Positions 46,006-58,765 of a DNA stretch of 64,000 bases are shown piece by piece (position 1 is the stretch's first letter; the number at the start of each line of letters is the position of its first letter). Made by a program: the position numbers and the translations under genes. This DNA is from Haplomitrium mnioides (taxonomy: Eukaryota > Marchantiophyta > Haplomitriopsida > Calobryales). The notes under the pieces are model-generated. The model did no database searches. It was given only the letters and a program-made list of their open reading frames with translations, and was not told the origin of the DNA. Location: assembly GCA_049999725.1 (NCBI GenBank), contig JBNGIS010020367.1, forward strand, positions 93,243 through 157,242. Direction: 5' to 3'.

Positions 46006-46710
46006 CCCAATCCAATGTCCCTATCACTAGTCACAAGAAGCCCTATATTGATTGCTCTTCTTTTACACTTCATTGTCACATGCACAAGCCTCTCTATGTC
46101 GAGTTTTTCATTCTCGTCACTCCTAAGATGCAAGTGGCTTTGTATGTTCTTCATTGTTCTACACAAAATTTGCTATTCGTAGGCTAATCTTGTTGGCTCA
46201 ATACATTTGATCATGTTAGAGTAGTGTTATGGTATAGCTTGAAAAGTTTTTTCAATTAGCACCTCTATTTCTATAGTCACAACTATAAGAAACTAAAAAA
46301 TTAAAAGATAATGAATACACAAAAAATTCTAACATGGATTTGAGAAGAAAATTATATCCAAAAAGGAAGTAATTCAAAAATTGCTAAGAAAAATAGGAAA
46401 GAGAACACGTTTGTTTGTGATAATAGAAATAAACTTTCTATGTGAAAACTAGAAAGTGGTGTTTCCACTAAAAAAAATTGTGTAGCCTTTGCTACCATAT
46501 TTTTCATTGTTAGAACATCACTTGTATTTAATGCATCGAGAATATGTATTTTTGTAGCTTTTTTTTTTTCTTTTTCTCTCCGAAAGATTTCTAATTTTAT
46601 TGTTTTGTGATACCTTTTGAAAAGGAATTTTTTTAATACTTGTAAATATTCTATTGATTTATTTAGTAAATTGATTTAGTTATCTATCTTTTGTTTGTAT
46701 ATTTCAAGCA
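46006..46710. other. No recognisable gene, AT-rich
   Basis: I see no motif. It contains T-runs and A-runs and lies upstream of the third DUF7869-like copy, possibly its 5' flank. Confidence 0.45.
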
Positions 46711-49700
46711 ACATGAGCGACAAGAGGCAAAAAACGATTAGAATTCAAAATTTATACTCTTATAAGAGTTTCACCATTGAACGGAAATGTGACTATCTTC
46801 AAATTGTATCAATGAGGATAAAAGATTGGTAAACCAAAAGTTGACTCTTGGCAAAAAATATACCAATTTCACAACTAGATATGTCATTATATGATGATTG
46901 TGAGAGTGAAATCTATGTGAATATAAGATCAAGGAGTGAACCTATGGGTATATAAGATCCAAAAGTAACCCTAGGCATGCATAGGGCCCAACCTGCAAGT
47001 CAAGAAATTAAGCTATACTCCTTCAAAAATTTTCAAAAACACAAGACCATATGTGCACCAAGGCTTTGATTCTCCACTAAGAATTCATTGCTCAAGAACT
47101 AGAGCTCTTGTATTGAAATCCAAGCATAAAAACAAAACTTTGAGGATGACTTGATGGTATTTGCGTCACCATCTTGAGAATATTTTTGACATGTCTTCAT
47201 GACCAACTAATGAAGATGGCAAACTCCAAGACTAGAATGTTTTTGTTAGTTTTACTCTAAGAACAAAATCACAATTTGGATGGGAAATCATGACAAGAGA
47301 AACTTCCTTGAAAAGAAGGCAACCATTCAAACTGCTAGGGAAACAATCAAGCAATGATTCCCAATTACAAAATATTTCTATTGAACTATTGTAATGGTAT
47401 CAAAAAATTCAATGAAAAATGCTATTTGATATTCAAGATTTTGGTGAGGATGTTTTTTTTGACTCGGTCAACTTCTCTCACAACTCAAACATGTTTAGCT
47501 AGACTTAAGAAGCAGACTCCAAAACTAAAATATAATTCAAATGATGCTAAAGATCTTGAAGATAATACTTTGTCTCTAGCCGCTAGATCTACATACATAC
47601 CAACCAAATAGAAGACTTTTTTTTAGAACCAAAACCTAAATGAGTAAATCTATAGCGTGATAATTTCTTGCTAAAAGTTCATCATGACAAGAGCTTTATA
47701 AAGAGAAAACTCAATCTCGTGTCAATTTTGAAGTTGAGAGGAAAATTTATATTATTGAGCAATAAATGTATGTCATTGTGCAAGATAGGTTTTTTTGAAT
47801 TATTAGAGAAGTGTAAATTTGGAAAAACGTAGAGAATCTACATATTGCATTTGATTTAGGAATACTAAGAAAAGATTCTAGCGAATGTAATTGATTTACT
47901 TTGCCTTGTGGTACCATTATTTGTAGAAGAGTATTCAAATTTACATTATCTATGGACAATGACAAAATGTACAGAATAGAAGAACCAAGAAAACACTCAT
48001 CTTAGAGGTACTTTTGGAAAGAGAGATCTATTTTCTAGAGTCATATTTGCACGTGAGTAGATGGAAAAATTTTCAATGACTTTGAGAGAGATTGTGAACT
48101 CATGAAATACATAATTTTCTTGATAATTTACCAAATGGGAAATTTATGATTATCATTCAACTTATTTAAAAATGAAGGATTCCAATTGTATTTACTTTCT
48201 ATAGTTTAACAAAACATTGGAGAAATATTTTCCAAATATTAAATTCCTAAACACAATAGATTTGTTATTTGTGAAATGTTCAAAGAAATAAAATCTCAGT
48301 GGAAGAGGTACTTTTTGGAGTCTTAAAAAGTTAAGAAAATGATTTGACTTGTGCTTTTCAAGATTGTTGTACTGTTTTATCTAATCTTTTTCAAATATGG
48401 CATTTTTTATTTCATTGAGCTTAAAAGATTCCAAATGCACAAGAGTTGTTAGACGCTCATGGAACTAGTTATTGTTGCTTGCATCTCATTGCTTGCAAGA
48501 AGTTTATGCATATGTGGGATTCAATATTGTTGTTTGTAGCCATAGGCAGGCATAAGTTCTATTTAAGCATTAGATTCATTATTGTTTGCAAGTTTTCTTT
48601 GAGACCATATGAAATTATGAAGTCTATGTGTGCATAAGATTTTTTTATGTTACTTGTTGTCATTGTAACCCATTAGACATTTAGAACTCCTTGAATGTAT
48701 AAGATTCATTCCCTCTAATATTTTTTTGTAGTTATAGAGTTATTGTTGTGGTTTGTGACCACCTTACTTATATAGACTTCAAGTGCAAAGGAGATCCATT
48801 TTTCTTTTGTTTTTTTTCTTAAAATTATTCTATTTTTGTTTGCAACCTTGCATACACAAGTAAATTCTCCTAAATTCTCAATAAAATACATCTTTTCTAA
48901 TATTATTAATAACTATTGGCATATTTGTGGTTCACCGATATATAGTCACTAATTGTTTCTTCAACATGATAAACAAACAAAAGAACTTGCAAACCATCAA
49001 AAGAAATGTTGTGTCAATTAAAAAAATACTTGGACATCTTGATCAATGGCGTGGATCAAAATAAAACGTTAGCCCCACATTTTCCATCACCACCAAAGAA
49101 TATCGATGAACATTGTTTTGATAGGTGTGCATATTGTTGGCATATGAGTTTTCAATGATACTGTGTCTTCGCGGGTTTTCATAACTTATGGTAACTTGAG
49201 TGATACCTCTAACTTGATCAATATGGTGTTGAACAAAATTTTATATGACTTTAAATGGCTTTTACTTACTACATTGTATGTTCACCTCAACAATTTGACA
49301 CTAGAGAATAAGAAATCTATTTTGTTTGAATATCTTGGTTTTTTGTTGCCGAGAATGTCTTTCAAAAAATAAAAATATGATCTCTTAGAGTTGGCCATAC
49401 CCATGATCAAGTTGATCAAATGTTTAACAAATTCTTGAAACATTTTGATTGTATCATATCTTTGATGCTAATAAGTCTTACCGAGGTGCTACAATTATCT
49501 TAAAATCCAAAACCACAAGTAATTTTTTGCATAAGAGGCTTCGGACTTCAAATTATTGCTATAGGAATCTACCTCATTTGTTTAAAAAATCAATGATATA
49601 ACCTTCAATCAATATGTTAAGCTCAACTAGAGTCATTCAATTGCAAAGATTTAGAGCAAATAGGTTTCAAAAGATGCATTTTGGTTTCCTCCGAGTGGTG

Positions 49701-49952
49701 TTCAACAGCTCAAGTGTCTGTATCAGAAGTGGATAGGGAAATTCCAAGTACAATGTAGAGCTCTTTGAAGGCTTATTGTTAAATCAAATGATGTCAGATA
49801 AAAGCAGAGAAGTTGCTACAACCGAAGTGGTTCTTTCTTTATGAAGAATATACATAAGAACTACTAAAAGTTCTTTATAGATTTTGATGTTTACTTGTAG
49901 ATTGCATTTTTTCTGGCCCAGCATAAGATTGCAATGCATATCATTTTTCACA
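46711..49952 (+). pseudogene. DUF7869-like transposase-like protein, copy C (longest, degenerate)
   Basis: A possible start, MSDKRQKTIRIQN, lies at 46714. Further in come FTLPCGTIICRRVFKF (about 47895-47945), resembling the N-terminal Cys-containing block of the family, and HDKQTKELANHQKKCC (about 48966-49013). The core follows: INGVDQNKTLAPHFPSPPKN (about 49044-49103) with the first conserved Asp, MVLNKILYDF and LYVHLNNLTLENK (about 49275-49313), then VGHTHDQVDQMFNKFL (about 49392-49440). The C-terminal block parallels copies A and B until about 49945. The Asp of the second block reads Asn here. Copy C is cut at 49953 by a Tat-like LTR, so its tail is lost. An unaligned segment (about 48380-48900) may be an insertion or intron. 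Confidence 0.6.
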
Positions 49953-51261
49953 TGCTTCTCTCCTCTTTTAACATCCAAAGATGTGATTTTAGAGAGGAGG
50001 GGTGACAAAGTATTACATGGCTATTTATTGAGACGATCCTAAAACCATTGTCTTCAAGTTCAAGTATTAACAAATCTACAATTTGCTTTACAAGCCTACA
50101 CACTACTCAACAGCCCCAAATACACATAGTAGAATCGGACCCACACTAAAGGATTTTTATGGTACACGTAGAGTTCTTGATTACAATCCAATTTCAAGAC
50201 ATCAAATATACACTACCACAAATAGAGGTAGATATAGTTCTCGCATGATATTGGGCCTTCCCCTCTCCCATGTAGCCAGAAACTCCAACAACTAAGAAAA
50301 ATGAAAGCACTCTTCTACTATCTGAAAGGCTAACGTGGCAAGTTACTGTAGCACTTGAACAAGACAAGAATGTGTTCTAATTTTTTGACAAAACAACAAG
50401 GGTAAAACAAAATCTAACGTACAAGCCTCACAATCATTCTCTATATCTCTCTCAACAATTGTTTCTTATTCTGTAGTGCCTCCACTAAATCTCTACAAAT
50501 ACAACACCGTAGAAATCACACGTGACCAACACCCACCAAACACTCCCACGTACTTCCTCTACTCTTGGAAGCAGATCTTCACCAATATTTCCACACCACA
50601 TAAAACACTACAAGGCAAAGTTTGACATGATCTCACAAGGCTGACCAACACAATTGGATCCAAGAGACTATCGGTCGAAGTCTTCACTCGATATTTGATG
50701 ACCTAATGTTTGGTAACCCAAACTCTGATGACCTGAACTTTGCCAACCCAAACTTTGGGACCCGATATTGTTATCCCTTTCCAAGGGATGGTGCATCCTT
50801 ACTCCACTCATTTCCTTCATTCAAATTGCACCAAAAGCACATTAAAGTCCTTTTTCTATCAAGGCAGGCCACAAACCTAATGATTGAGAATGGAGGACAC
50901 AGTGACACGAACTACCTCGACCTTGCATTTTGCCTTTGCTTCACCAATGCTACTAATGCTTGCTTGTTCCACAACCCTTTGCCACACACTCTATTTCCTT
51001 GGGTTTTCCTTGACATGAGCTCTCTTGTGAGTTCTCCTATAATAAATCAAGAGGGCACTCCAACTTTCAATCATCTTGATTCTTGCCTCTTTGTCCCACT
51101 ACCCTTGCTGATGAGTGGTTGGTTGATTACTTCCGCCTGATTGTATATCCTAAGTACTTTAGTGTTCATAAAAGGTTGATGTGACTGAAAACAAGAAAGG
51201 GATCTAGTTACGCACCTAAATCCGAAAACTTTGCTCGTAGTGCTTTCAAACAAGGCTAAAA
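49953..51261 (-). repeat. LTR of a second Tat-like element
   Basis: The start TGCTTCTCTCC and the following ATCCAAAGATGTGATTTTAG match the LTR starts at 29174 and 38877. The right end near 51261 is followed by a polypurine tract AAAAAGGGAGTCA on the minus strand. It is shorter than its relatives. It holds a 31-bp unit twice at about 50697-50760 (TGATGACCT...AACCCAAACT). Confidence 0.7.
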
Positions 51262-53407
51262 TGACTCCCTTTTTAATTGTGAAGTGTCCTCGTAAGCATC
51301 CATGTGATCTCTCATTGGATGACCTCCTTGCTACATTGCACTTTTTCCACTCCCACTTCCTTTACAAAAAACACTAGCTATTTATATTTTATGCAACTGT
51401 CTTGTTGAACACCCTCTCTACATATCTCGAGACTCATAGCCAATCATCATTGATTCCCTCCCATCTTCCTCTATATTCACATACCTCTTTAGACAACATA
51501 ATGTATCCGATTGGTAATCCTTTCCTCTTCTGAGTTTTTGAGCTCCAGAGACTCATTTTGATGAAGCTTCTTAACTTCCTTGGAAAATACAAAAACTTGT
51601 TGTCATACTACAACGTGAGATTTTCATCTTGAACATCTATATGCTTGAGCCTCATATCATGTTGCCTTTTTCACAATTCCTATTGGTGTTTCAATAGTCA
51701 TTGGGCTTGCACTCAAATCTTTTCCAAAGCTTGGAGCTCATGGATTTTTTCTGTCTTGCTTTGGTCGTCCTTCATCCTTTCTCTAGCTAATACCCTCATC
51801 GTTGGCACCTCGAATTTAACACGCACTAGTGCATGTGGTTTGAAAACCAGAAAGTAGAGGGAGTGGCCAATTGTGGTCTTTTAGGCCAAATTGTAGGTGT
51901 GGGTGGCTGTTAGCAGCTTCAAGTCCCAATCTGCCTTGTTAGTCACCACATACTTGCTGAGAATTTTGCCCATAGTTTTGTTTGCTCTCTCTGTCAGCTT
52001 ATTGGCCTTCATATGATAGGTTGTAGTGTAGTGGTGCTTAATTAAGTACTTATTGGTTAAATCTTGCACCTTTTGATTCATAAAATGCATGTCTTTGTTG
52101 CTTTCCAATTCAAGCGGTGCCTCAAAATTGCAAAACGTCTATTTGTAGACAAAGGTTGCCACCGTCTTGGCGTCATCCTTTTGGGTGGCCCTCACTTCAA
52201 CCAATTTAGTTGCATAATCTATGGTAAAGAGAATGTATTGTTTTCCGTAATGAGTGGAGGATGCAATCGGTCCAATGAAGTTGATGCCCCACTTTTCAAA
52301 AGGTGCCAATGGAACAATCAAGACGAATGGGTGATGTAGAGAGGCTGCTTGTTTCTTTGTCCTTTGATAAGTGTCACACTTCCTCACAAAGAAGTAGACA
52401 ACCAAGTGTAGGGTCGGCCACCAGTAGCCTTTGCCCAACACTTTACACACCATGGTTTTGAGTGCAAAGTAACCCATACCTCTTCTCCATATAGTGCCCT
52501 TTAAACCACTGTGCCTTGATCTCTTTCCAAGGACCTCATGATCATGCCACCCATCCCCCACTTATGTATCACTTCTTTTTAGCTTCACCTTTCGAAGGAA
52601 GAGTCTTATTACCTCCCTATTGCTACCCTTTGAAAATTGGGCTAACAAAACAAATTAAATGATATAGGCATATTCTATGGACTTCTTTGCTCTTACAAAA
52701 AACAAATCCTCATGTGGAAAACATCATCTACCTCATTTGCATTGATTGAGCCATCCATCTGGGAGAAGAAATTTTCATTTTGGTGCATCATTCCTAGTTT
52801 GATTTACACCTCAAAATTGAACTCTTGCAAGAGAAGCCTCCACCTCACAATCCTCCCTGTCATATCTGGATTTTTCACCTTATAGTAAAGAGCATTTGTG
52901 ATTTGTGTGAAAGATCATCTTGTAATAGAGTAGATAGTATCTCAATTTCTTCAATGACTAAATGATCCTCTAGTCCTCTCAATCAATTGTAGAATAGTTC
53001 TTTTGTGAGGTGGACAACAACCTACTTGCAAAGTAAATAGGATGGTCATTGCCTCCTTCATCCAATGGACTGAGCACTATCTATATACACAATCCAATAC
53101 GCCAATAATGACATGAAACTCCTTCTCCCAAGTAAGAGGCATGAGCACTTGTGCATTTGCAAGTCTCTTTTTCAGCTCGTGGAAGCTGTAAAACCTTTCA
53201 AGTGTAGGCTTAAAGTTAGCACCCCCCTTCGTTATTTCCATGAGGGGTAAGGTCACGAGCGCAAATTGGGCGATGAATCTTCTGTAATAGCTCATGCAAC
53301 CAAGAAAACCCTGTATCTTCTTCAGATTGGTGGGGAAGGTGAATCTCATCCACATCGTGACCTTTTCTAAATCCACCTTGATTTCACGACTAGATACTTT
53401 GTGGCTT
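51262..53407 (-). pseudogene. Second Tat-like element: integrase, RNase H and RT remnant
   Basis: Integrase: frame 52139-52561 reads GKGYWWPTLHLVVYFFVRKC, then WGINFIGPI, in which the first catalytic Asp is Asn, and YATKLVEVRATQ. Frame 51881-52108 reads TNKYLIKHHYTTTYHMKANK. RNase H and RT connection: frame 53077-53424 reads VTMWMRFTFPTNLKKIQGFL, GCMSYYRRFIAQFALVTLPL and ELKKRLANAQVLMPLTW. The RT is cut at 53407, just after HKVSS, by the chromovirus LTR. The element continues at 57531. Confidence 0.8.
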
Positions 53408-53802
53408 AGTAATTGTACAAGCATAATATTGTACTATTGAAAAGAAAATAGAGAGGAGTAAAGGAAATGGTACAAGGTTATTTTTTGGGTTGAATTGAGA
53501 TAATATTGCTTGAATTTGAAGTTACTTTTAGAGCTTTTAAGGTCGAAATTAGAAGTAACTTCTAAGTGATCAATTCTAGGCTTGAAAGTGAAAGTGACTT
53601 GTTAGTAAAAGAAAGAGTGATGACACCTTCTTCTTCTCTTATATAAAAAGACGGGCTTCAAAGCCCAACTCCTCATTCTAAAGTTCCTCTTGAATCACTT
53701 GGGTTCTTTGGATTCTTGGCTTTTGCTTGCCTTATTAGCATTTGGTTGAAAAACTCTATTAGAATTCACTCATTTGGATTTAGTCTTTGAGTTTTTCTTA
53801 CA
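53408..53802 (+). repeat. Chromovirus 5' LTR (395 bp)
   Basis: It starts AGTAATTGTACAAGCATAA, where TG became AG, and ends TTTTTCTTACA. A TATA-like box TATATAAAA lies at about 53640-53648. Confidence 0.82.
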
Positions 53803-53815
53803 TTGGTATTAGAGC
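53803..53815 (+). promoter_or_regulatory. Chromovirus primer-binding site
   Basis: TTGGTATTAGAGC follows the LTR directly. It matches the initiator-Met tRNA site TGGTATCAGAGC except for one base. Confidence 0.85.
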
Positions 53816-53847
53816 TACGGTTCTTTTGTTTTTGGTGGTGAGTTGTA

Positions 53848-54830
53848 TGGAAAATCACGAAGGAGTGGTTCAAGAAATGCAACAATGAACATCTTTCATG
53901 CCTTTTGGAAGTTAGAATGAAACAAAGAGCAACATTTTGAGAAGAAGAAAAATATGAGCAATTTCTAATGCCAAAAGTATATGATGGAAGAATGGTTTGT
54001 AGTGCATCTCATAACTTCATTTTCAATTGTGATCAAAATTTTGAAGCTACAACAACTAGAGAAGATGGTCTACAAATTCTATTTGCTGCAAGTCAATTAG
54101 CAAGAAGTTACAAAGACTTGGTGGAGATATCAAATAGAAAAAACACAACATGGATTTGATGCATTTATTGTTTCTTAGTGTAAATTCAAAGTTCTAAATT
54201 TAAAAATTTAGAATTGTAAATGCTTCAAAATTAGCAAGAGATGGATTGGCCAAATCAAAGAAACTTAGTAGAGTGAGAAGCTATGTTATACATTTTCAAC
54301 ATACAATTATGCAAATTTTTGATATAAGAGAAAAATAAACACAAGACCGTTTTGTTCAAGGATTGAAGCCTTGCAAGAGAATACAATTTACAATGAGAGA
54401 GCCTACTGATTTAGAAGAAAAAATGAGCATAGCAGAGCGGTATGAATCATTACTTACTGCTACAAAAGCTAAGTCGTGTTCTCAACCATTAGAACAAAAA
54501 ACTCAAAACTTTACAAGCTCTAATAGAATCTAAATTTTGACAAAAAAAACTATAGGTACCTTGTTCCATCTTGATGACATGATTGATGATAACTCTTGAA
54601 GAATGTTGGTGGAGAGTAGGAGTTCTGAAAATTTTATGTCGCCACATTTTGCTAAGATAATCAAAGCAAAATTTAGGCATACCAAGAGGTGTGTTGTGAT
54701 TATGACCATTGGCCAAAAGCACAATGTGTTTCACTCTCAAAAAATTTTCTTCTAAGGATTGGAAAAGAGTATACGGAATCTGTGCAATTTGTTATTGCAC
54801 CTATACAATTTGACATCATTTTAAGGTTGC
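53848..54830 (+). pseudogene. Chromovirus gag and protease, broken
   Basis: Gag starts MENHEGVVQEMQQ. A frame 53968-54159 contains MPKVYDGRMVCSASHNFIFN; LARDGLAKSKKLSRVRSYV and FVQGLKPCKRIQFTMREPTD follow in other frames. The protease remnant near 54590-54620 reads RMLVESRSS where LVDSGAT is expected, so the catalytic Asp is Glu. Stops interrupt every part. Confidence 0.75.
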
Positions 54831-55189
54831 CTTAGCTTGAAGATCAATCTACTAAATTTGATTGAGAAAAATGAAAGATTCATGTTTCCTTACAAGGTAA
54901 GAAATTGTGTATAGGTGTTTGACACAATTGGTGAAAAAGCCTAAATTAGTTCAACATCTTAACTTAGACGAGCAAGAGTTGCTTGTTTTTACTGTTTGAA
55001 TTAATCCCATCATAGACTTGATGATAGATATTATTTTAAAGGAGTTTGTGGATGTGGTTCGAGAGGATTTGCCAAAGTGGTTGCCAAATGATCAAGAAGT
55101 ACCTCTTCCAATTGAGTTTATACCAAGAAGTACTCTTGAAAATCAACCTATATATCGATTATCACCACAAGAACTAGAAGAGATTTGAA

Positions 55190-55800
55190 AGACATGAATG
55201 AACCCTCTCAATAAGGATTTCATTCTACATAATACTTCACCTTGGGAATCTCCAACATTGTTTATACCAAAGAAGATGGTGGATTTCATCTTTGTACAAA
55301 TTATCAAGGCTTGAACAATTAAACAGTAAAGAATGCCTATACTCTACCTCGTATTGATGATTTGTTGGATAAATTGAATGGTATGTGATTCACTTCTAAG
55401 TTGGATATTTGAAGTGGTTATTGGAAAATTCCTATCAAGCCAAGTGATGTGTCAAAAACAACTTTTCTTACAAGGTGTAGGCACTCTAAGTGGAAGGTTC
55501 TTATATTTGACCTTACTAATGCTCCGACGATATTTATGGAACAAATGCATCGAGTTTTTGATGATCTATTGGATAAGTCACTGTTGGTGTTTTTGGAACA
55601 TATCCTTTTCTTTAGTAAAAGTGAAGTTGAGCATAGTGAGCATCTCAAAGAAGTATTGCAAAGACAACGCAGTCAAAAGTTTTATCAGAAGAAGTCTAAG
55701 TGTGATTTTTGGAGGCAAGAGGTGACTAACCTAGGACATAAAGTGTCTATGGAGGGCATCAATATAGTGGAAAAGAAAATTAAGGCTATTACAAAGTAGC
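55190..55800 (+). pseudogene. Chromovirus reverse transcriptase, catalytic site lost
   Basis: The pieces EDGGFHLCTNYQGLNN, AYTLPRIDDLLDKLNG and SGYWKIPIKPSDVSK match the fingers and palm. The catalytic box FLEHILFFS (about 55590-55617) replaces YVDDILIFS, so both Asp residues are lost. LGHKVSMEGINIVEKKIKAI marks the end of RT. Confidence 0.87.
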
Positions 55801-56390
55801 CAACGCCCAATGAGGCAAAAAATGTTCAATATTTCAATGTATTGGCAAGTTTTTATAGAAGATTCATCCATTAATATGCTTATATTGTTGCACCGTTTAC
55901 GGATCTGCTAAGAAAAGAGGCAAGGTTTCAATGGAAGATAAAAAAGCATGAGATATTTCAACAACTCAAAGGTGTCTTCTTATCCAATTCTACAACTATA
56001 TGATTTAAAAAAACGTTGTATAAGTTATTTTGATGCCTGTAATTTTGCTACTAGGATAGTGTTACAACAAAAGTTTGAGGATGGACTTTATCCGATTGCT
56101 TTCATGTCACGCCGACTAAATACAACAAAGGGGAATTATTGTGCGAGGGATAGAGAGAAATCAGCAATGGTTTATGCTACCAAGTTTAGGAAACACTATC
56201 TTTTACAATTACATGTACTTATACGCACTGATCACAAGCCCTTGATGCAATCGATTCACTTAAAAAATGTAACAAACCGTCAGAATTGATGGAAAGATAA
56301 GCTACAACTCTTTGATATTAAGTTGAAATGCAAGCTGGAATGTTTCCATACCATTCTTCATGCATTGTCACGAAGACCGGATCCATGATT
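55800..56390 (+). pseudogene. Chromovirus RT connection and RNase H
   Basis: The connection reads FNVLASFYRRFIH and FTDLLRKEARFQW. RNase H in frame 55948-56289 reads CISYFDACNFATRIVLQQKF, LYPIAFMSRRLNTTKGNYCA and VLIRTDHKPLMQSI. The DAC and RTDHKPL signatures identify it. Confidence 0.84.
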
Positions 56391-57530
56391 AAATACTTTA
56401 AAAGTTGCAAATGTTAGTATATTGCATCTTGATGAAGCAACTAGTGACAACTCTTGACAAAAGTTGAATGAAAATGCATTCTTTAGTCTTGTTAAGATAT
56501 GTCTGGCGATCAAAGATAGTGAGTATCATGCATTTTCTATTTGGGATTGTATTCTCTATCAAAGCCATCAAATATATGTTCCACAAGATGATGTGCTTCA
56601 AATGGCTCATTTATAAGAAGTATATGGCATTTCAATCTTTGGGCATCTTGAGGTAGACAAGATTATAAAGATGCTTCAACGGACTTGGTGGTGGCCAAAC
56701 CTAGCTCAAGATGTTTGTGGTTTTGTTTGTTCTTGTAAAAGTTGTCAACAAAACAAGGCTTCAAATCAAATGCCACTTGGTCTTCTTCAATTACTACTGA
56801 TTCCTACTACTCGGTAGAATCATGTTAGTTTAGATCTTGTTACTTCGCTTTCAACCACGTCTCATAGGTTTACTACTAGTGTGGTGATAAGCTTAGCAAA
56901 CAAATTCATCTAGCATCGACAATAGATGTGGTGGATGCTCCTGAATTGGCTAAGATTTACTTTGATATAGCCTTCCAATATCATGGAATGGCAAAGGTGT
57001 TAATATTTGATAGAAATCCATGATTCACTAGGAAGTTTTGGCGAGAGTTGCTCACACTTTTGGGTACCAAACTATCTATATGTACGACTTATCATTCTCA
57101 AATAAATAGGCAAACTGAACGAGAAAATTGTACTATGGAGGATGTGCTTCAAGCATTTATCAACATTCATCACACAGATTGGGATTGTTTCTTACCAATT
57201 GTGGAGTTTGTATACACCAACTCCAAACAAGCAAGTACTAGATTTTCTCCTTTCTTTCTTAATTCTAGTCAACATCTTCTTCTTCCTAATGGTTTTTTTA
57301 ATGCTTCCTCTTCCATTGTTCCAAGTCTTTCTACCTTTTTTTCTCATTTATCTTCCTCTTTGCAAGATGCCAAAAACCATCTTATTATTACTCAAAATTA
57401 GCAAAAAATATGCCGATAAATATAATAGTGATTTTTTATGTTTTTGATGACCAAGTTATGTTTTATACTCATGATCTTCCTTTGTCTTTAGATACTCAAC
57501 ACCCATTTGTTGTTCAAAATTGGGTAGATA
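56390..57530 (+). pseudogene. Chromovirus integrase, broken
   Basis: The H2C2 zinc-binding region reads FGHLEVDKIIKMLQRTWWWP, then CGFVCSCKSCQQNKA (about 56635-56765). The core includes LGTKLSICTTYHSQINRQTE (about 57050-57110) and TDWDCFLPIVEFVYTNS (57175-57230). SFVFRYSTP marks the start of the C-terminal module, which is lost with the chromodomain at the 57530 junction. Frames shift repeatedly. Confidence 0.82.
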
Positions 57531-57873
57531 AAGCTAGCCTTCAACAACTTGTCTACCTTCTCTTTCACCATAAAAGAGAACTTGGCATTCAAATGATAAT
57601 GACACAATCTCACTTGTACAACCGTGGGGTCTAGCTCAATGCGTTGTTCTCCCAAATTTTTGGGGATTCCCTTCGGGTTGGTAATACTCCAGATAGATAT
57701 TGCTTAAGACATTGTTGAAGTTTTTTTGAGTCAAAATCAAGGTTTGGTTCGCAAATATAAGTAGACCAACTCCTACTTAGAATGCTTGTCCCTCATGGAC
57801 AATTACCTCTCTATGTTGCGTTGCTCTTACCACCTCTAATTCATACCTCAAGAGTGAGTTATCTCCCTTTCTA
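57531..57873 (-). pseudogene. Tat-like RT N-terminal fragment
   Basis: It aligns with 34264-34560 (CAACAACTTGTCTACCTTC; CACCATAAAAGAGAACTTGGC) on the same strand as 51262-53407. It belongs to the Tat-like element split by the chromovirus. Gag and protease, expected to its right, are absent. Confidence 0.65.
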
Positions 57874-58090
57874 TGCCCATTTTCCTAGACTTTACTCCCA
57901 AAGACCCATTTTTGGAGAGAAAGGAGAAACAAAACGTACGAGGGTCTTTTATGAGACAACTTTAGAATCTGATTTGTCACGTCCACTTTGTAGTGGCTAT
58001 ATGATGCCTAGCAGTGTGCGCACTCAACACCAACTTCCAAGAAACCACAAACCAACCCCTCCTCTTGAACCATACCCCAAGCCAACACCA
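57874..58090 (-). repeat. Tat-like LTR fragment
   Basis: TGCCCATTTTCC followed by CCCAAAGACCC, GAGGGTCTTTTATGAGAC and CAAGAAACCACAAACCAAC matches the LTR starts at 29174 and 38877. The match is lost after about 58090. Confidence 0.6.
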
Positions 58091-58554
58091 GGCTTGTTAA
58101 GATCCTTTTCACTAGCATGGCGAGTAGGGAGGAATGGAACACTCGCCAGAGGCAATAAGCAGAGAAGAGGAAGGAATAGCAACCGTGGAAGTCGAGAAGG
58201 ATCGGGGACCATATGAATAGGACTAGGGGTGCGGGGTGGAGATCGAAGATTGACAGCAGAGGGAATGAACCGTGGGTAAGGTAAAATGCTGCAACATACA
58301 CTTTCAGGAACAACGTTTGAAATTAGGAGGGCCAAGGCGAGGATCCGCGTGGGGCAGCAACGAGCTAGGTGATCGGGGGACGCTCTATTTCCCTCGGCAT
58401 GGATGGATCTCACCAGGATCTGGATCCTTTTCGGACTCCTTACAATCTACTCGGTGGTTCCTAAGAAAGTCTTACGAGAAGGAGAGGGCAGGAGCGTTTA
58501 TGAAGGAAGGCGTGGACAGGGTCCCTTCAGGTCAATTCATCCTCGAACTCTAGT
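58091..58554. other. Unassigned GC-richer segment
   Basis: I find no protein motif. CpG content is raised compared with the neighbours, as in other Tat-type LTR segments, but I could not align it with one. Confidence 0.35.
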
Positions 58555-58765
58555 CGTGAGGAAATCCTCGGACTCCAGTCCCGCGGAAATCCTCGAACTC
58601 TAGTCACGTGGAAATCCTCAGACTCCAATCCCGCAGAAATCTTTGGACTCTAGTCCCATAGAAATCTTCAGACTCCAGTCTTGTGGAAATCTTCGGACTC
58701 TTGTTCTGCAAAAATCTTTGGACTCTCGTCCCGTGGAAATCTTTGGACTCCAGCCCCGTGGTTGA
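58555..58765 (+). repeat. About 27-bp tandem repeat, eight to nine units
   Basis: Diverged units of the form GGAAATCCTCGGACTCCAGTCCCG follow one another. A relative with the same GGACTC core lies at 62430-62640 in the same orientation. Confidence 0.8.

Larger units (their letters stand above)
53408..57530 (+). mobile_element. Second chromovirus (Ty3/gypsy), 3'-truncated, nested in the Tat-like element
   Basis: A 395-bp 5' LTR (53408-53802) related to 23122-23488 is followed by a primer site, gag, protease, RT, RNase H and integrase in order. No 3' LTR is found; Tat-like sequence begins at about 57531. On the two sides the Tat-like RT parts are not contiguous: about 0.5 kb of the RT core is missing compared with 33770-34264. 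Deletion therefore accompanied or followed the insertion. Confidence 0.83.

Noticed and set aside
57782-58216. Plus-strand 144-codon ORF
   Set aside because: It crosses the boundary between a Tat-like RT fragment and an LTR fragment, both on the minus strand, and has no motif.
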